DNA of 42,036 nucleotides from the IMG/VR virus record IMGVR_UViG_3300036886_000515, positions 1 through 42,036 of that record. The stretch is one strand, 5' to 3'. Made by a program: the position numbers and the translations under genes. This DNA comes from a virus. The notes under the pieces are model-generated. The model was not told the DNA's origin, did not search any database, and saw nothing but the letters and a program-made list of their open reading frames with translations. The first letter of the stretch is position 1. Every line of letters begins with the position of its first letter. Below are positions 1 through 7,098 of this stretch, piece after piece.

Positions 1-1395
1 CGGCACTGCTACCTTGGCCTCGGTCAGCAGACGCGGTCCACCGACTTCGATGCTCTTGCCGTTTACGAGTGCACGTGCCCCTCGACCGGACAGCGCTTCG
101 AAGTCGGCAGCCTGCAACGTGGGCAGGTTTCGGCGCTTGGCTTCGGCCACGATTGCTTTAGCGAGCGGGTGTTCGGAGGTGGCTTCGACGGCAGCAGCGT
201 GGGCCAGCAAATCATTCTCGCTGCTGCCAGGCGCAGCCGCGACTCCCGACAATGCAGGAGACCCGCGCGTGAGCGTTCCGGTCTTATCGAAAATCACCAT
301 GTCCAGATTGCGGGCGCGTTCGAGTGCGAGTCTGTCCTTGACGAGGAGGCCGTTCTGCGCGCCGAGCGATGTCGAGATGGCAATTACGAGCGGAATCGCC
401 AATCCTAGGGCGTGTGGGCAAGCAATGATGAGTACGGTTGCCGTCCTGATCAGGGCGTGCTCTTTGTCTCCTGAAAACCACCAGTATGTGAACGTGATCG
501 CGCCAGACGCGACGGCCACGTAGAAAAGGAGTGCCGCGGCACGATCGGCGAGGGCTTGCGTGCGAGAACCGGAAGCTTGTGCAGCAGCAACGAGCCGCAT
601 GATGCCGGACAGAGCGGTCTGCTCTCCGACTGCCGTGACGCGGATTTGAAGGCTTCCACCACCGGCGACTGTCCCCGCGGTAACGGCGGCGCCTGGTCCT
701 TTCGGGACCGTCCGGGACTCACCGGTAATCATCGACTCGTCAACGTCGGCAGATCCCTCGGTGACTGTCCCATCCGCCGGGACGCGGGTTCCGGGCCGAA
801 CGAGGATAATGTCGCCCATCTTCAACTCAGAAAGGGGAACGGTTCGAGTCTCCGCACCGCCTACGAGTTCGGCAGTGTCTGGAAGCAGCGCGGCGAGCGC
901 ATCGAGCGCGCCACGAGCCTGGGAAATTGCTCGCATTTCCAGCCAATGGCCGAGGAGCATGATCGTAATCAGAGATGCGAGTTCCCACCAGACTTCGATC
1001 TCGAAGAGGCCGAAAGTTGCGGCGAGCGACGTACCAAAGGCAACCGTAATCGCCAGGCTGATGAGGGTCATCATGCCGGGCTTGCGGTCCGCCAGTTCGC
1101 CCCATGCCCCACGGATGAAAACGAGGCCACCGTAAACGAAGACCACCGTTCCAAGGATTGGGGCGATTAGTTTGGAGCCGGGGAAAGAAGGTGCTGTGTA
1201 TCCAAGCCAGTGTTGGACATCGGTCGACCAGAAGATCACTGGAATTGTGAGAGCAAAGCTCAACCAAAACTTGTCACGAACCATCGCCACAGAGTGCCCT
1301 GAGTGGCGCTCGTGGCTCCCGTGGTCTTCCGCCATCTTGTGGCCCGCAAGGGCGTCGGCCGTTTCCCCGTGCGCTCCGTGTGTCATTTGCTCCAT
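1..1395 (-). CDS. copB: Copper-translocating P1B-type ATPase, C-terminally cut by window edge
   Basis: Heavy-metal P-type ATPase that would export copper or a related metal across the inner membrane. Reading leftward, 465 codons are visible: a Met/His-rich N-terminus, hydrophobic helices, the actuator loop with an ITGES motif, the transmembrane CPH motif (about residue 324) typical of the CopB subgroup rather than the CPC of CopA, the phosphorylation site DKTGTLT (about residue 369) and the SEHPLA nucleotide-binding motif. The GDGxND hinge and last two helices lie beyond the window. ATG at 1395 is preferred because GGAG lies 6 bases upstream; an in-frame ATG at 1446 has no such site. The His/Met-rich leader has no classical HMA domain. 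It lies outside the tRNA-end remnant and so is read as chromosomal flank. Confidence 0.93.
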   Translation of the reverse strand, partial: MEQMTHGAHGETADALAGHKMAEDHGSHERHSGHSVAMVRDKFWLSFALTIPVIFWSTDVQHWLGYTAPSFPGSKLIAPILGTVVFVYGGLVFIRGAWGELADRKPGMMTLISLAITVAFGTSLAATFGLFEIEVWWELASLITIMLLGHWLEMRAISQARGALDALAALLPDTAELVGGAETRTVPLSELKMGDIILVRPGTRVPADGTVTEGSADVDESMITGESRTVPKGPGAAVTAGTVAGGGSLQIRVTAVGEQTALSGIMRLVAAAQASGSRTQALADRAAALLFYVAVASGAITFTYWWFSGDKEHALIRTATVLIIACPHALGLAIPLVIAISTSLGAQNGLLVKDRLALERARNLDMVIFDKTGTLTRGSPALSGVAAAPGSSENDLLAHAAAVEATSEHPLAKAIVAEAKRRNLPTLQAADFEALSGRGARALVNGKSIEVGGPRLLTEAKVAVP

Positions 1396-1514
1396 ATTGA
1401 ACTCCGATGCCAATCCACCTGGACGAGAAACGGGCAAACCGGACATGTGGCCGCTACGAATCTAAGGGGAGGGCCTTGTTACAGGCCCTTGGCTGAAAAC
1501 AAGAATTAAGAAAA

Positions 1515-1535
1515 TGGTGCCGGAAGGGGGAGTCG
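1515..1535 (-). other. tRNA 3'-end remnant, candidate attL
   Basis: On the minus strand this segment reads as the end of a tRNA: part of a T-loop and T-stem, acceptor strand TTCCGGC, discriminator A and CCA. It most resembles bacterial tRNA-Leu 3' ends. The rest of a tRNA is absent: the T-stem partner strand is degraded and no matching 5' acceptor GCCGGAA is found within 90 bases. A lone 3' end beside a phage is the usual scar of integration into a tRNA gene. The orientation predicts an intact copy to the right of the integrase, outside the window. Confidence 0.55.
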
Positions 1536-1935
1536 GATTCCCACCACGTATTGATGGGATTCAACTTACTGGTTTTTATCGGTGCACGATGCGCATGAAA
1601 TGCACGATTTCTGATTTTTTGGTACGCCACAGGTACATGCCTTGCAGCTTTGCCGGAAATGAAATCGGTCCATAAGAATTCGATTTATCTTTCGTATTTT
1701 TGGTATTAGAATATCGGTAGTTGGTGGAATGGACCGTTTGCCCAATTGCGGGAACGGTGTCAAGAAACCAAGCTAGTACCCCGCGCAGTATGGAACTGCG
1801 ATGGGAAGGTCCGATCGAAGCGGAAAGTTGTCCGCACACCGTGAGTAGCCGGCCTCTGCTAGCTGTCTCTTAAACAGGGACAGTGACGGGCACGTTCAAG
1901 CGGAAATCGAACAACAGACACGAAGGAGTGTTTGT
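1536..1935. other. Non-coding left end of the element
   Basis: No convincing gene is seen. Overlapping minus-strand ORFs at 1566-1839 have no SD site or recognisable family. A short inverted repeat (GTGCA/TGCAC, about 1582-1605) is visible, and the stretch is more AT-rich than its surroundings. It would hold the left arm of the attachment site and the promoter for the gene at 1936, but no clear -35/-10 pair could be assigned. Confidence 0.4.
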
Positions 1936-2160
1936 ATGTTCGACCTCTGCGAACGTCACTACGAAGTCCTTGACCTCGCCGAAACTTGGAACGTCCACCC
2001 CTGCACCGTCCGCCGCATCTTTAGTGATGAACCCGGCGTCCTGAAAATCACCAAACGAAAAAAAGGCAAGCGCCGCTGGGTGATGCTCCGCATTCCAGAA
2101 TCCGTCGCGAAGCGTGTCTATGACCGCCTCACGCAAGGAGGTGGATCGTGGCGCGCCTAG
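1936..2160 (+). CDS. Small helix-turn-helix DNA-binding protein, excisionase-like
   Basis: A 74-residue basic protein. Residues 11-35 form a helix-turn-helix (LDLAETWNVHPCTVRRIF) of the kind found in excisionases and MerR-like HTH_17 proteins, followed by a Lys/Arg-rich wing. Position next to the candidate attL and at the head of the module suggests an excisionase (recombination directionality factor) or a regulator of the downstream genes; the sequence does not decide between them. AAGGAG lies 7 bases before the ATG. Its 3' end overlaps the next gene by 13 bases, so the two are translationally coupled. Confidence 0.75.
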   Translation: MFDLCERHYEVLDLAETWNVHPCTVRRIFSDEPGVLKITKRKKGKRRWVMLRIPESVAKRVYDRLTQGGGSWRA

Positions 2161-2660
2161 ACCTCACCTGCTCGTTCACGCCTATCGTCCGCAGCGGGGA
2201 AAAGCTCTACCTCTCCGTCTTCTTCTCGCTCTCGCTCCGCGCCACCCTTGCCCAGGATTTTGAAATAGCCAAACAGGACCTTGGCGCCAGGGCGGACAAC
2301 CTTATTAACCAGTGGGCGCTCCGCATCCCGAACGCCCACCACGCTATTGCGAACGGGTTTGACGACATCCCCGTATTCCTCAGTTCCATTTCCTCGCGGG
2401 ACTATTCCGTGACGGCCATTGTTCTGCGGGAGATTTCTAGTCCCGATTCCACGTCGGTTGCCCAGCAAGAATCCCGCGCCGACCGGATCACCCGTGATAT
2501 CCAGGAGGACGGCGCCCTATACGACCACGTCGTGAACCTGAAGGTGCAGTTCTTCAAAGAGCATCCTTCCATCCAGACCGAGCCGGTCCACACCACCCGC
2601 CTGAACAACCGGTTCGAGGCCATTTTTCTTTCCATTCTCGGCCGCAGGAGAGAGGTATGA
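2148..2660 (+). CDS. Unknown protein in the mobilisation-like module
   Basis: 170 residues, not recognised. The start is GTG at 2148, fixed by a near-perfect AAGGAGGTG 4 bases upstream that lies inside the preceding gene. The N-terminal third is hydrophobic and beta-like (KLYLSVFFSLSLRATLAQ); the remainder is mixed and charged with no membrane helix of convincing length. It is coupled to its neighbours on both sides (13-base overlap upstream, ATGA overlap downstream). Conservation of the gene order with the downstream ATPases would be the best clue to its role; an accessory DNA-processing protein is only a guess from position. Confidence 0.7.
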   Translation: MARLDLTCSFTPIVRSGEKLYLSVFFSLSLRATLAQDFEIAKQDLGARADNLINQWALRIPNAHHAIANGFDDIPVFLSSISSRDYSVTAIVLREISSPDSTSVAQQESRADRITRDIQEDGALYDHVVNLKVQFFKEHPSIQTEPVHTTRLNNRFEAIFLSILGRRREV

Positions 2661-2917
2661 ATCCGTATCAGCTTCGTATCACCGTTCCGCCGAAAACTTT
2701 CGGCGTGGAAATAAGCTATCGCCCTTTGCTAGCGTGGGTTACCGGTTCACCACCCCGCCCTCGTCCCGACTCGGGTATCTTCCGACTACTTGCTCCTACC
2801 GTTCACAAGTTGCTTATCTGCACCGCCGGAAGATACCCGAGTCGCCGCTACCGCTGGCGAGGGTCGCTAGCGCTCGGGGTGGTGACCAGTTGTGAGGAGG
2901 TGACCGGTGCTCCCTGA
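2657..2917 (+). CDS. Small unknown protein overlapping a long inverted repeat
   Basis: 86 codons beginning at an ATGA overlap with the preceding stop, with AGGAGAG just upstream, so initiation is well supported. The first 27 residues look like an ordinary protein; the rest is encoded by the nested inverted repeat at 2747-2885 and is low in recognisable structure, rich in Arg, Pro and Gly. The ORF may therefore be a short peptide or a gene truncated by the arrival of the repeat. Its 3' end overlaps the start of the ATPase gene at 2907 by 11 bases, which would couple the two. Confidence 0.4.
   Translation: MNPYQLRITVPPKTFGVEISYRPLLAWVTGSPPRPRPDSGIFRLLAPTVHKLLICTAGRYPSRRYRWRGSLALGVVTSCEEVTGAP
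2747..2885. repeat. 139-bp nested inverted repeat, candidate oriT or regulatory cruciform
   Basis: Three pairs of arms are nested around one centre. The inner pair is a perfect 17-bp match (2768-2784 with 2827-2843, GACTCGGGTATCTTCCG). A 6-bp pair CCCTCG/CGAGGG lies at 2758-2763 and 2858-2863, and an 11-bp pair TCACCACCCCG/CGGGGTGGTGA at 2747-2757 and 2875-2885. The 42-base central loop contains a further ACTTG/CAAGT pair. It ends 21 bases before the TraG-like gene. Long inverted repeats beside mobilisation genes are typical of origins of transfer, but a transcription or translation attenuator is equally possible. Confidence 0.6.
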
Positions 2918-4442
2918 GTGGTTCAACTACCGTACCCATGCGGTTGCCAAAGGAACGACGCAATCCGGCAAAAGCAAGTTTGCCGAACACTGTATGAGGG
3001 AGCACGTCCTCCAAGCAAACGGCTTCTGCCTTCTTGACTGGCACGGCACCCTCTACGACGGCATTCTGGAATATCTCGCGTACCTCCGGCCGCAGCAGCC
3101 CGTGATCCTCATCAACCCTTCCCAGCCGGATTTCATCACCCCGTTCAACCCCTTCAGGCTGGTGGAGCCGGACGAGGTCACCGCGCACGCCGGCCGACTT
3201 GCCGATGTCCTCGTCAAAAGCTGGGGCGCCGCGAACACGAACGAGCTCCCGACCTACGAGCGGGTCGTGAAGATGGTCATTACTTTCGCCGCCGTCTCCG
3301 GGGAACCCCTCCACCATTGCGCCCGGCTCCTCGAAATGCCGAAGAAGGAGCACCGGGAATATGCCATCTCCATCATCGAGGACGATTACATCAAGCAGCA
3401 GTGGAAGCAGCTTCAGTACATCAAAAGCTTCAAAGATTGGGTCCACGAGGTGCAATCCACCCAGAACCGCCTTGCCCGGTTTGTCGGCTCAAAGGGCGTC
3501 AAGCTCTTCACTGGGCTTCCCGGTGAAGGGCTCCGCGTGGACGATGCCATTGAACGCGGGGCCATCCTCCTCGTTAACCTGAAGCCATCCGGCAACCTCT
3601 CGGCAGAATCCGGCAAGGTCTTTGCCGGACTCCTCCTCTCCGAATTCCTGAATGCCGCTTTGAGGCATACCGACCGCGAACGGCCCTATTTCTTATATTG
3701 CGACGAAGCCCAGAATTACCTCACGCCGGATGCTGCCGGTATCCTTGACCAGGTGGTGAAGGCAGGGTTGCGCGTCACCCTCCTCCACCACCACGAGGGA
3801 CAGTTCTACGGCAACGTGCCGCTCATTGAATCCATCCGCACGAACGCGCGGATCAAACTCATCTTTGGGGGACTAACTCCCGCAGCCGCGAAGGAATCGG
3901 CGGAGGAACTCTTCCTTCCTGAATTGAACGAACGCTGGAAAAAGGACGACAAGGTCCATTACATCACGCAATACGACGAGGAACAGTACGAGACCATAAC
4001 GGACAGCAGTACATCTTCTTCCAGCTCCGGCACGATTGGGGAAACGGAGACTCAAAGCTCCGGCGACGGCTCCTCACATTCCGTGCAATACGGGAGCCGC
4101 CTCCGCCCTCGCGTTGAGCGCATCGTGGACGGGCAGGAGGACTGGAGCCATGAGGAGAAAATATCCAAGCTCGCCGAGCGCCTCACTGCACTTTCACCGC
4201 GACACTGTTACGTGAAGCTCCCCGACAGGACGTATGCGTGGGAAGTGCCCTGGGTAGAGCCGGTCTTGCTATCCCCTGATACGGTTCTAGAATTTATAAA
4301 AACCATCCCATCCACCCCACTCCATGAGGCAGAAGAAATCATTAGACAGGAGGAAGCCCGTTTCCTTAAACGGACAAATGAGTATGAGCGTGGCGGCAGT
4401 CGCCCCAAAAAGAAACCGCCGACTTTACACCCGCAGCGGTGA
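2907..4442 (+). CDS. TraG/VirD4-like type IV coupling ATPase (soluble)
   Basis: 511-residue P-loop ATPase of the conjugative coupling-protein / HerA group, which moves DNA through a pore or channel by ATP hydrolysis. Walker A is GTTQSGKS (16-23) and Walker B is YFLYCDEAQN (261-270), with a DEAQ arrangement typical of TraG/TraD-like proteins. A Ser-rich linker lies at about 370-395. No N-terminal membrane helices are present, unlike classical VirD4, so it would act in the cytoplasm or through a partner. GTG at 2907 is chosen because GAGGAGGTG lies directly upstream. It is followed by, and overlaps, the Replic_Relax gene and a second ATPase, which together look like a DNA-mobilisation cassette. 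Confidence 0.8.
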   Translation: MLPEWFNYRTHAVAKGTTQSGKSKFAEHCMREHVLQANGFCLLDWHGTLYDGILEYLAYLRPQQPVILINPSQPDFITPFNPFRLVEPDEVTAHAGRLADVLVKSWGAANTNELPTYERVVKMVITFAAVSGEPLHHCARLLEMPKKEHREYAISIIEDDYIKQQWKQLQYIKSFKDWVHEVQSTQNRLARFVGSKGVKLFTGLPGEGLRVDDAIERGAILLVNLKPSGNLSAESGKVFAGLLLSEFLNAALRHTDRERPYFLYCDEAQNYLTPDAAGILDQVVKAGLRVTLLHHHEGQFYGNVPLIESIRTNARIKLIFGGLTPAAAKESAEELFLPELNERWKKDDKVHYITQYDEEQYETITDSSTSSSSSGTIGETETQSSGDGSSHSVQYGSRLRPRVERIVDGQEDWSHEEKISKLAERLTALSPRHCYVKLPDRTYAWEVPWVEPVLLSPDTVLEFIKTIPSTPLHEAEEIIRQEEARFLKRTNEYERGGSRPKKKPPTLHPQR

Positions 4443-5205
4443 TTCCGGCATTTTGCAGGACGTTGCAAAGTACCAGTTCGTCACCGTGGAGATGGTCGCG
4501 GAGGACCTCGCGCGGAACATCATCGCCGTCCGCCGGCGCATGATGCAGCTCTACCAGGCGGGCATGTTGAACCGGGTCCGCAGGGATAAGCTCGCCCCGT
4601 ATGTTTATTTCCTTTCGGAGAAAGGTTCCGAGGAGGCGCTGAGGCGCGGACACCTGCATGAACCCCGCTATATCAATTCAAAAAGCCCCCTGCTCGTTTC
4701 GCACGACTTGGAAATCACGATGTTCCACCGCGCCTTGGGGGAGAAGCTACAGGAGGTTGAATGGATTCACCCCGAAGAAGCCAGCTCGTCATACTTTGAG
4801 TGGGAGCAATGGCGCGGAGCCCTGAAGCAGAAAGTGCAGACCGAAGAAGGGGCAGAATCGCTCATCCCTGACGCGCGCTTTATGGTGAACGGCACGACCA
4901 TGTTTCTTGAGATCGTGAAGAGCTACGAATCGGAATACGAGAACGGCGAGTCAAACGTGGAACACAAGATCGGGCTTTATAACCAGTGGTGGAAAGAAGG
5001 AGGGGAGGATTTCCGGGTCTGTTTTGTGCTTCCAACGAAAGCCCGTGTCGCGCATCTTCTTTCAAAGCTTGAGGACCGTTTCCCTTACCGCCGTTTTTAT
5101 TTCACGGACGAGGAAAGTTACCGGAAGAACGTCGTAGGACATATCTGGTGGACGCCCAGGGATTTCCGCGAGGCAACGTATTCCCTTCTTCATGAAAAAC
5201 CCTAA
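4378..5205 (+). CDS. Replication-relaxation (Replic_Relax) family protein
   Basis: Protein of about 275 residues with the Replic_Relax layout: an N-terminal winged helix (VTVEMVAEDLARNIIAVRRR and onward) that would bind DNA, then a C-terminal domain with a PD-(D/E)XK-like pattern (LIPDARF, then FLEIVKS). The family is named from plasmid proteins implicated in replication or relaxation of plasmid DNA, and commonly sits beside TraG/TraD-like ATPases on integrative elements. The start is uncertain: ATG at 4324, 4378 or 4384 are all possible and none has a good SD site; 4378 reduces the overlap with the preceding gene. The ending at 5205 is secure. Confidence 0.75.
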   Translation: MSMSVAAVAPKRNRRLYTRSGDSGILQDVAKYQFVTVEMVAEDLARNIIAVRRRMMQLYQAGMLNRVRRDKLAPYVYFLSEKGSEEALRRGHLHEPRYINSKSPLLVSHDLEITMFHRALGEKLQEVEWIHPEEASSSYFEWEQWRGALKQKVQTEEGAESLIPDARFMVNGTTMFLEIVKSYESEYENGESNVEHKIGLYNQWWKEGGEDFRVCFVLPTKARVAHLLSKLEDRFPYRRFYFTDEESYRKNVVGHIWWTPRDFREATYSLLHEKP

Positions 5206-5272
5206 ACTTAAAGGAATCGCGGTCAACAATTGCGCGGGGCGGGCAGCGGATGCTCCCGCACATACTCCGACT

Positions 5273-5323
5273 CCCCGTCCTCTCTTCGCGTATCCCGCGT
5301 TCCGATGGGGACGGGGACGCGGG
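5273..5323 (+). promoter_or_regulatory. Crossing inverted repeats masking the ribosome-binding region
   Basis: CCCCGTCC (5273-5280) can pair with GGACGGGG (5309-5316), and CCCGCGT (5294-5300) with ACGCGGG (5317-5323). The pairs cross, so they form either a pseudoknot or two alternative hairpins. The right arms end 2 bases before the preferred start codon at 5326 and contain its only G-rich ribosome-binding candidate, suggesting translational control of the second ATPase. Confidence 0.4.
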
Positions 5324-5325
5324 AC

Positions 5326-6621
5326 ATGAATGTAACTATCGGCACTGATTTCAGCACGGGCGACCCGATCGCCATTGACACCTCAAAGCATATAAATCTT
5401 GAAGGGATGTCGGGCGTAGGAAAGTCAACGACGCTTGTCCGGCTTTTTATTGAGCATATCCGCCAGGGAAACGGCGGAGTTTTTATTGATCCTCACGGAG
5501 ACACAGCCGACCAGCTTGCCACCCTTATTCCCAAGGGCCGGATGCGCGATTTCATTTGGATTGATCCCGATGCGACGCATGTACCCGGCCTGAATATCTT
5601 TGACTACGACGATCCGAGGGACAAGGAGCTCGGCGTGGAGAGTTTCATCACCATGATGAAGGCGCTCGCCGGCAGCGCGTGGGGGGATGAGACCGCGAGG
5701 GTTTTGACGAACGCAGCGGATGCGATCGTGGAGCAGACCGACCGCCCGACCGCAATCCCTATCTTCCGCTTTATGGCGGATGATGCCTTCCGTAAAAGTA
5801 TCCTTGCGAAATCAGAGAATCCCCTGCTCCGGATGTTCAAAGAACAGTATGACGACAAGCTCAGGGAGTCGGAGCAGATGAGCAAGTTCAGCCCGCCGAT
5901 CAACAAGGTGGGAAAACTCCTCCGGCCCTCCATCATCCCCATCATCGGACAGCCGAAATCCTTGGATTTCCTGGAGGCGATGAACAGCAAGAAGATCGTG
6001 GTCTGCCGCTTTTCAAAAGGGAGGTTGGGAGAAGAAGTGTCACAGATCCTCGGGTCGCTCGTGGTTTCTATGGTCTCCATCTCCGCATTGAAGCGTGAAC
6101 GGCAAAAGAAGCGCCCACCCTTCATGCTCGTCGCGGATGAGGTCCACAACTTCGTTCATGGAGGAAGGTTCGGCACGTTATTGGCGGAGAGCCGGAAGTA
6201 CGGTATCACGCTCGTCATGGCTTCCCAGGGGATGTACCAGCTTCCCTTCGCGAAGGACATCCAGGCGAATTGCTCCACGCAGATCGTCTTTAATGTTTCT
6301 GGGGAGGACGCCCAGGCGATCGCGGACAACTGGCGCTGGATTGAATACCCGGAGGAGCTGCGGGCTGCGGATATCACCGCCCTTCCCCGGTATGCGTTTT
6401 ATTGCAGGACTTTTGTGGACGACACGCCGATGGTGGTGAAGGCGCGGGCCCTCCAGGTTACGAAGCGCGGCGACGAGGCAAACCCGACAAAACTCATTAA
6501 GAGTTCGCTTGAGCGATGGGGCAAGCGAAAGAAGGAAGTCCTTTTGAGAATCGGGAAATTCCTCTCGGATGGCTCGGTTCGCCCTTCCCACTCACCCTCT
6601 CGGAATCGTGTTCGCGGTTAG
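5326..6621 (+). CDS. TraD/HerA-like type IV secretion system DNA-binding ATPase
   Basis: 431-residue P-loop ATPase. Walker A is GMSGVGKST (27-35), followed by the family motif FIDPHGD (53-59); Walker B is FMLVADEVHNF (266-276), and LVMASQ (296-301) is the expected sensor region before the arginine-rich end. This is the TrwB/TraD/HerA fold used in conjugative DNA transfer and in some defence systems. No membrane helices are seen. An upstream TTG at 5230 would extend the frame, but the intervening bases are low-complexity hairpin DNA, so ATG 5326 (or 5305) is preferred. It differs clearly from the ATPase at 2907, so the module carries two distinct motor proteins around one Replic_Relax protein. 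Confidence 0.8.
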   Translation: MNVTIGTDFSTGDPIAIDTSKHINLEGMSGVGKSTTLVRLFIEHIRQGNGGVFIDPHGDTADQLATLIPKGRMRDFIWIDPDATHVPGLNIFDYDDPRDKELGVESFITMMKALAGSAWGDETARVLTNAADAIVEQTDRPTAIPIFRFMADDAFRKSILAKSENPLLRMFKEQYDDKLRESEQMSKFSPPINKVGKLLRPSIIPIIGQPKSLDFLEAMNSKKIVVCRFSKGRLGEEVSQILGSLVVSMVSISALKRERQKKRPPFMLVADEVHNFVHGGRFGTLLAESRKYGITLVMASQGMYQLPFAKDIQANCSTQIVFNVSGEDAQAIADNWRWIEYPEELRAADITALPRYAFYCRTFVDDTPMVVKARALQVTKRGDEANPTKLIKSSLERWGKRKKEVLLRIGKFLSDGSVRPSHSPSRNRVRG

Positions 6622-6703
6622 CGGGCTTCGCCTCGCCGCTTCTCATCCCACCCAGCCGCTCGCTTACAGAGGCCCTTTCCTTTTCTCTTCAGTGTAGCGA
6701 CGT

Positions 6704-6781
6704 TTCCGTCCCGTCAAGGTACTTCGACTCAATTGCGGCAGAGCCGCAACACAGTGGACGATCCACCTTGACTGAACGGAA
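6704..6781 (+). ncRNA. Candidate three-way-junction leader RNA
   Basis: The plus strand can form a closing stem TTCCGT/ACGGAA (6704-6709, 6776-6781), an inner stem GTCAAG/CTTGAC (6713-6718, 6767-6772), and two hairpins inside it: TTGCGGC-AGA-GCCGCAA (6733-6749) and GTGGA-CGA-TCCAC (6754-6766). It ends 56 bases before the small gene at 6838 and just before the AAAGGTCGAA motif. The fold is by eye; no covariation was tested. Confidence 0.45.
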
Positions 6782-6811
6782 CCCCTTTGTCGCCCCCCTG
6801 TGAGCATAAGG

Positions 6812-6821
6812 AAAGGTCGAA
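6812..6821 (+). promoter_or_regulatory. AAAGGTCGAA leader motif, copy 1
   Basis: Exact copy of the recurring motif, 26 bases before the ATG at 6838; the bases between are almost free of G. Confidence 0.55.
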
Positions 6822-6837
6822 ACCTAAAACTAAACTC

Positions 6838-7020
6838 ATGTACGAATACGAGGTCATCCTGGTCGAGAAGACGTATGGACGCATACGAGTGAAGGCCAAC
6901 GGGCTTGAAGAGGCAAAGGAGCTTGCCCTTCATTCCGTCGATGTTGAATGGGAGGATGCACGCGATGCGGAGGTCATGTTTGCCATCAAAGACGGCGACC
7001 GCGACGGCATCATTTGGTGA
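6838..7020 (+). CDS. Small phage-type protein of unknown function
   Basis: 60 residues beginning YEYEVILVEKTYGRIRVKA, a beta-beta-alpha pattern seen in many small phage proteins in which a conserved Glu-Glu-Ala-Lys helix (LEEAKELAL) follows two strands. Function unknown. ATG 6838 is preferred over an in-frame upstream start at 6787 because the latter would translate the AAAGGTCGAA leader. There is no SD site. A strong intrinsic terminator follows 8 bases after the stop, so the transcript is short and apparently monocistronic, controlled by the structured leader at 6704-6781. Confidence 0.65.
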   Translation: MYEYEVILVEKTYGRIRVKANGLEEAKELALHSVDVEWEDARDAEVMFAIKDGDRDGIIW

Positions 7021-7028
7021 ATGGGTTC

Positions 7029-7058
7029 GCCCCGTGTGCACAGGCGCGGGGCTTTTTT
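7029..7058 (+). terminator. Rho-independent terminator
   Basis: Stem GCCCCG (7029-7034) with CGGGGC (7047-7052), 12-base loop, then six T. It closes the transcript of the small gene ending at 7020. Confidence 0.85.
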
Positions 7059-7061
7059 AAT

Positions 7062-7090
7062 GCTCGCGAGCGGCTCTCCCGCCCTATAAT
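7062..7090 (+). promoter_or_regulatory. Promoter with consensus -10 and a palindrome at the -35 position
   Basis: TATAAT at 7085-7090 is a perfect sigma-70 -10 box. There is no good -35 hexamer; instead the perfect 10-bp palindrome GCTCGCGAGC occupies 7062-7071, suggesting an operator or activator site. The predicted transcript starts at or within a few bases of the ATG at 7099. Confidence 0.6.
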
Positions 7091-7098
7091 GCGCCGAA

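Noticed and set aside
14-1509. Plus-strand ORFs of 65-204 codons at the left end
   Set aside because: They lie opposite the CopB-type ATPase, whose minus-strand frame has all family motifs; the plus-strand translations are low-complexity shadows.
1566-1839. Two overlapping minus-strand ORFs (65 and 87 codons)
   Set aside because: No SD, no family features and an AT-rich region next to the attachment remnant; more likely non-coding.
2814-3455. 213-codon minus-strand ORF opposite the TraG-like gene
   Set aside because: Lies within the inverted repeat and a gene with clear Walker motifs on the other strand; no start signal.
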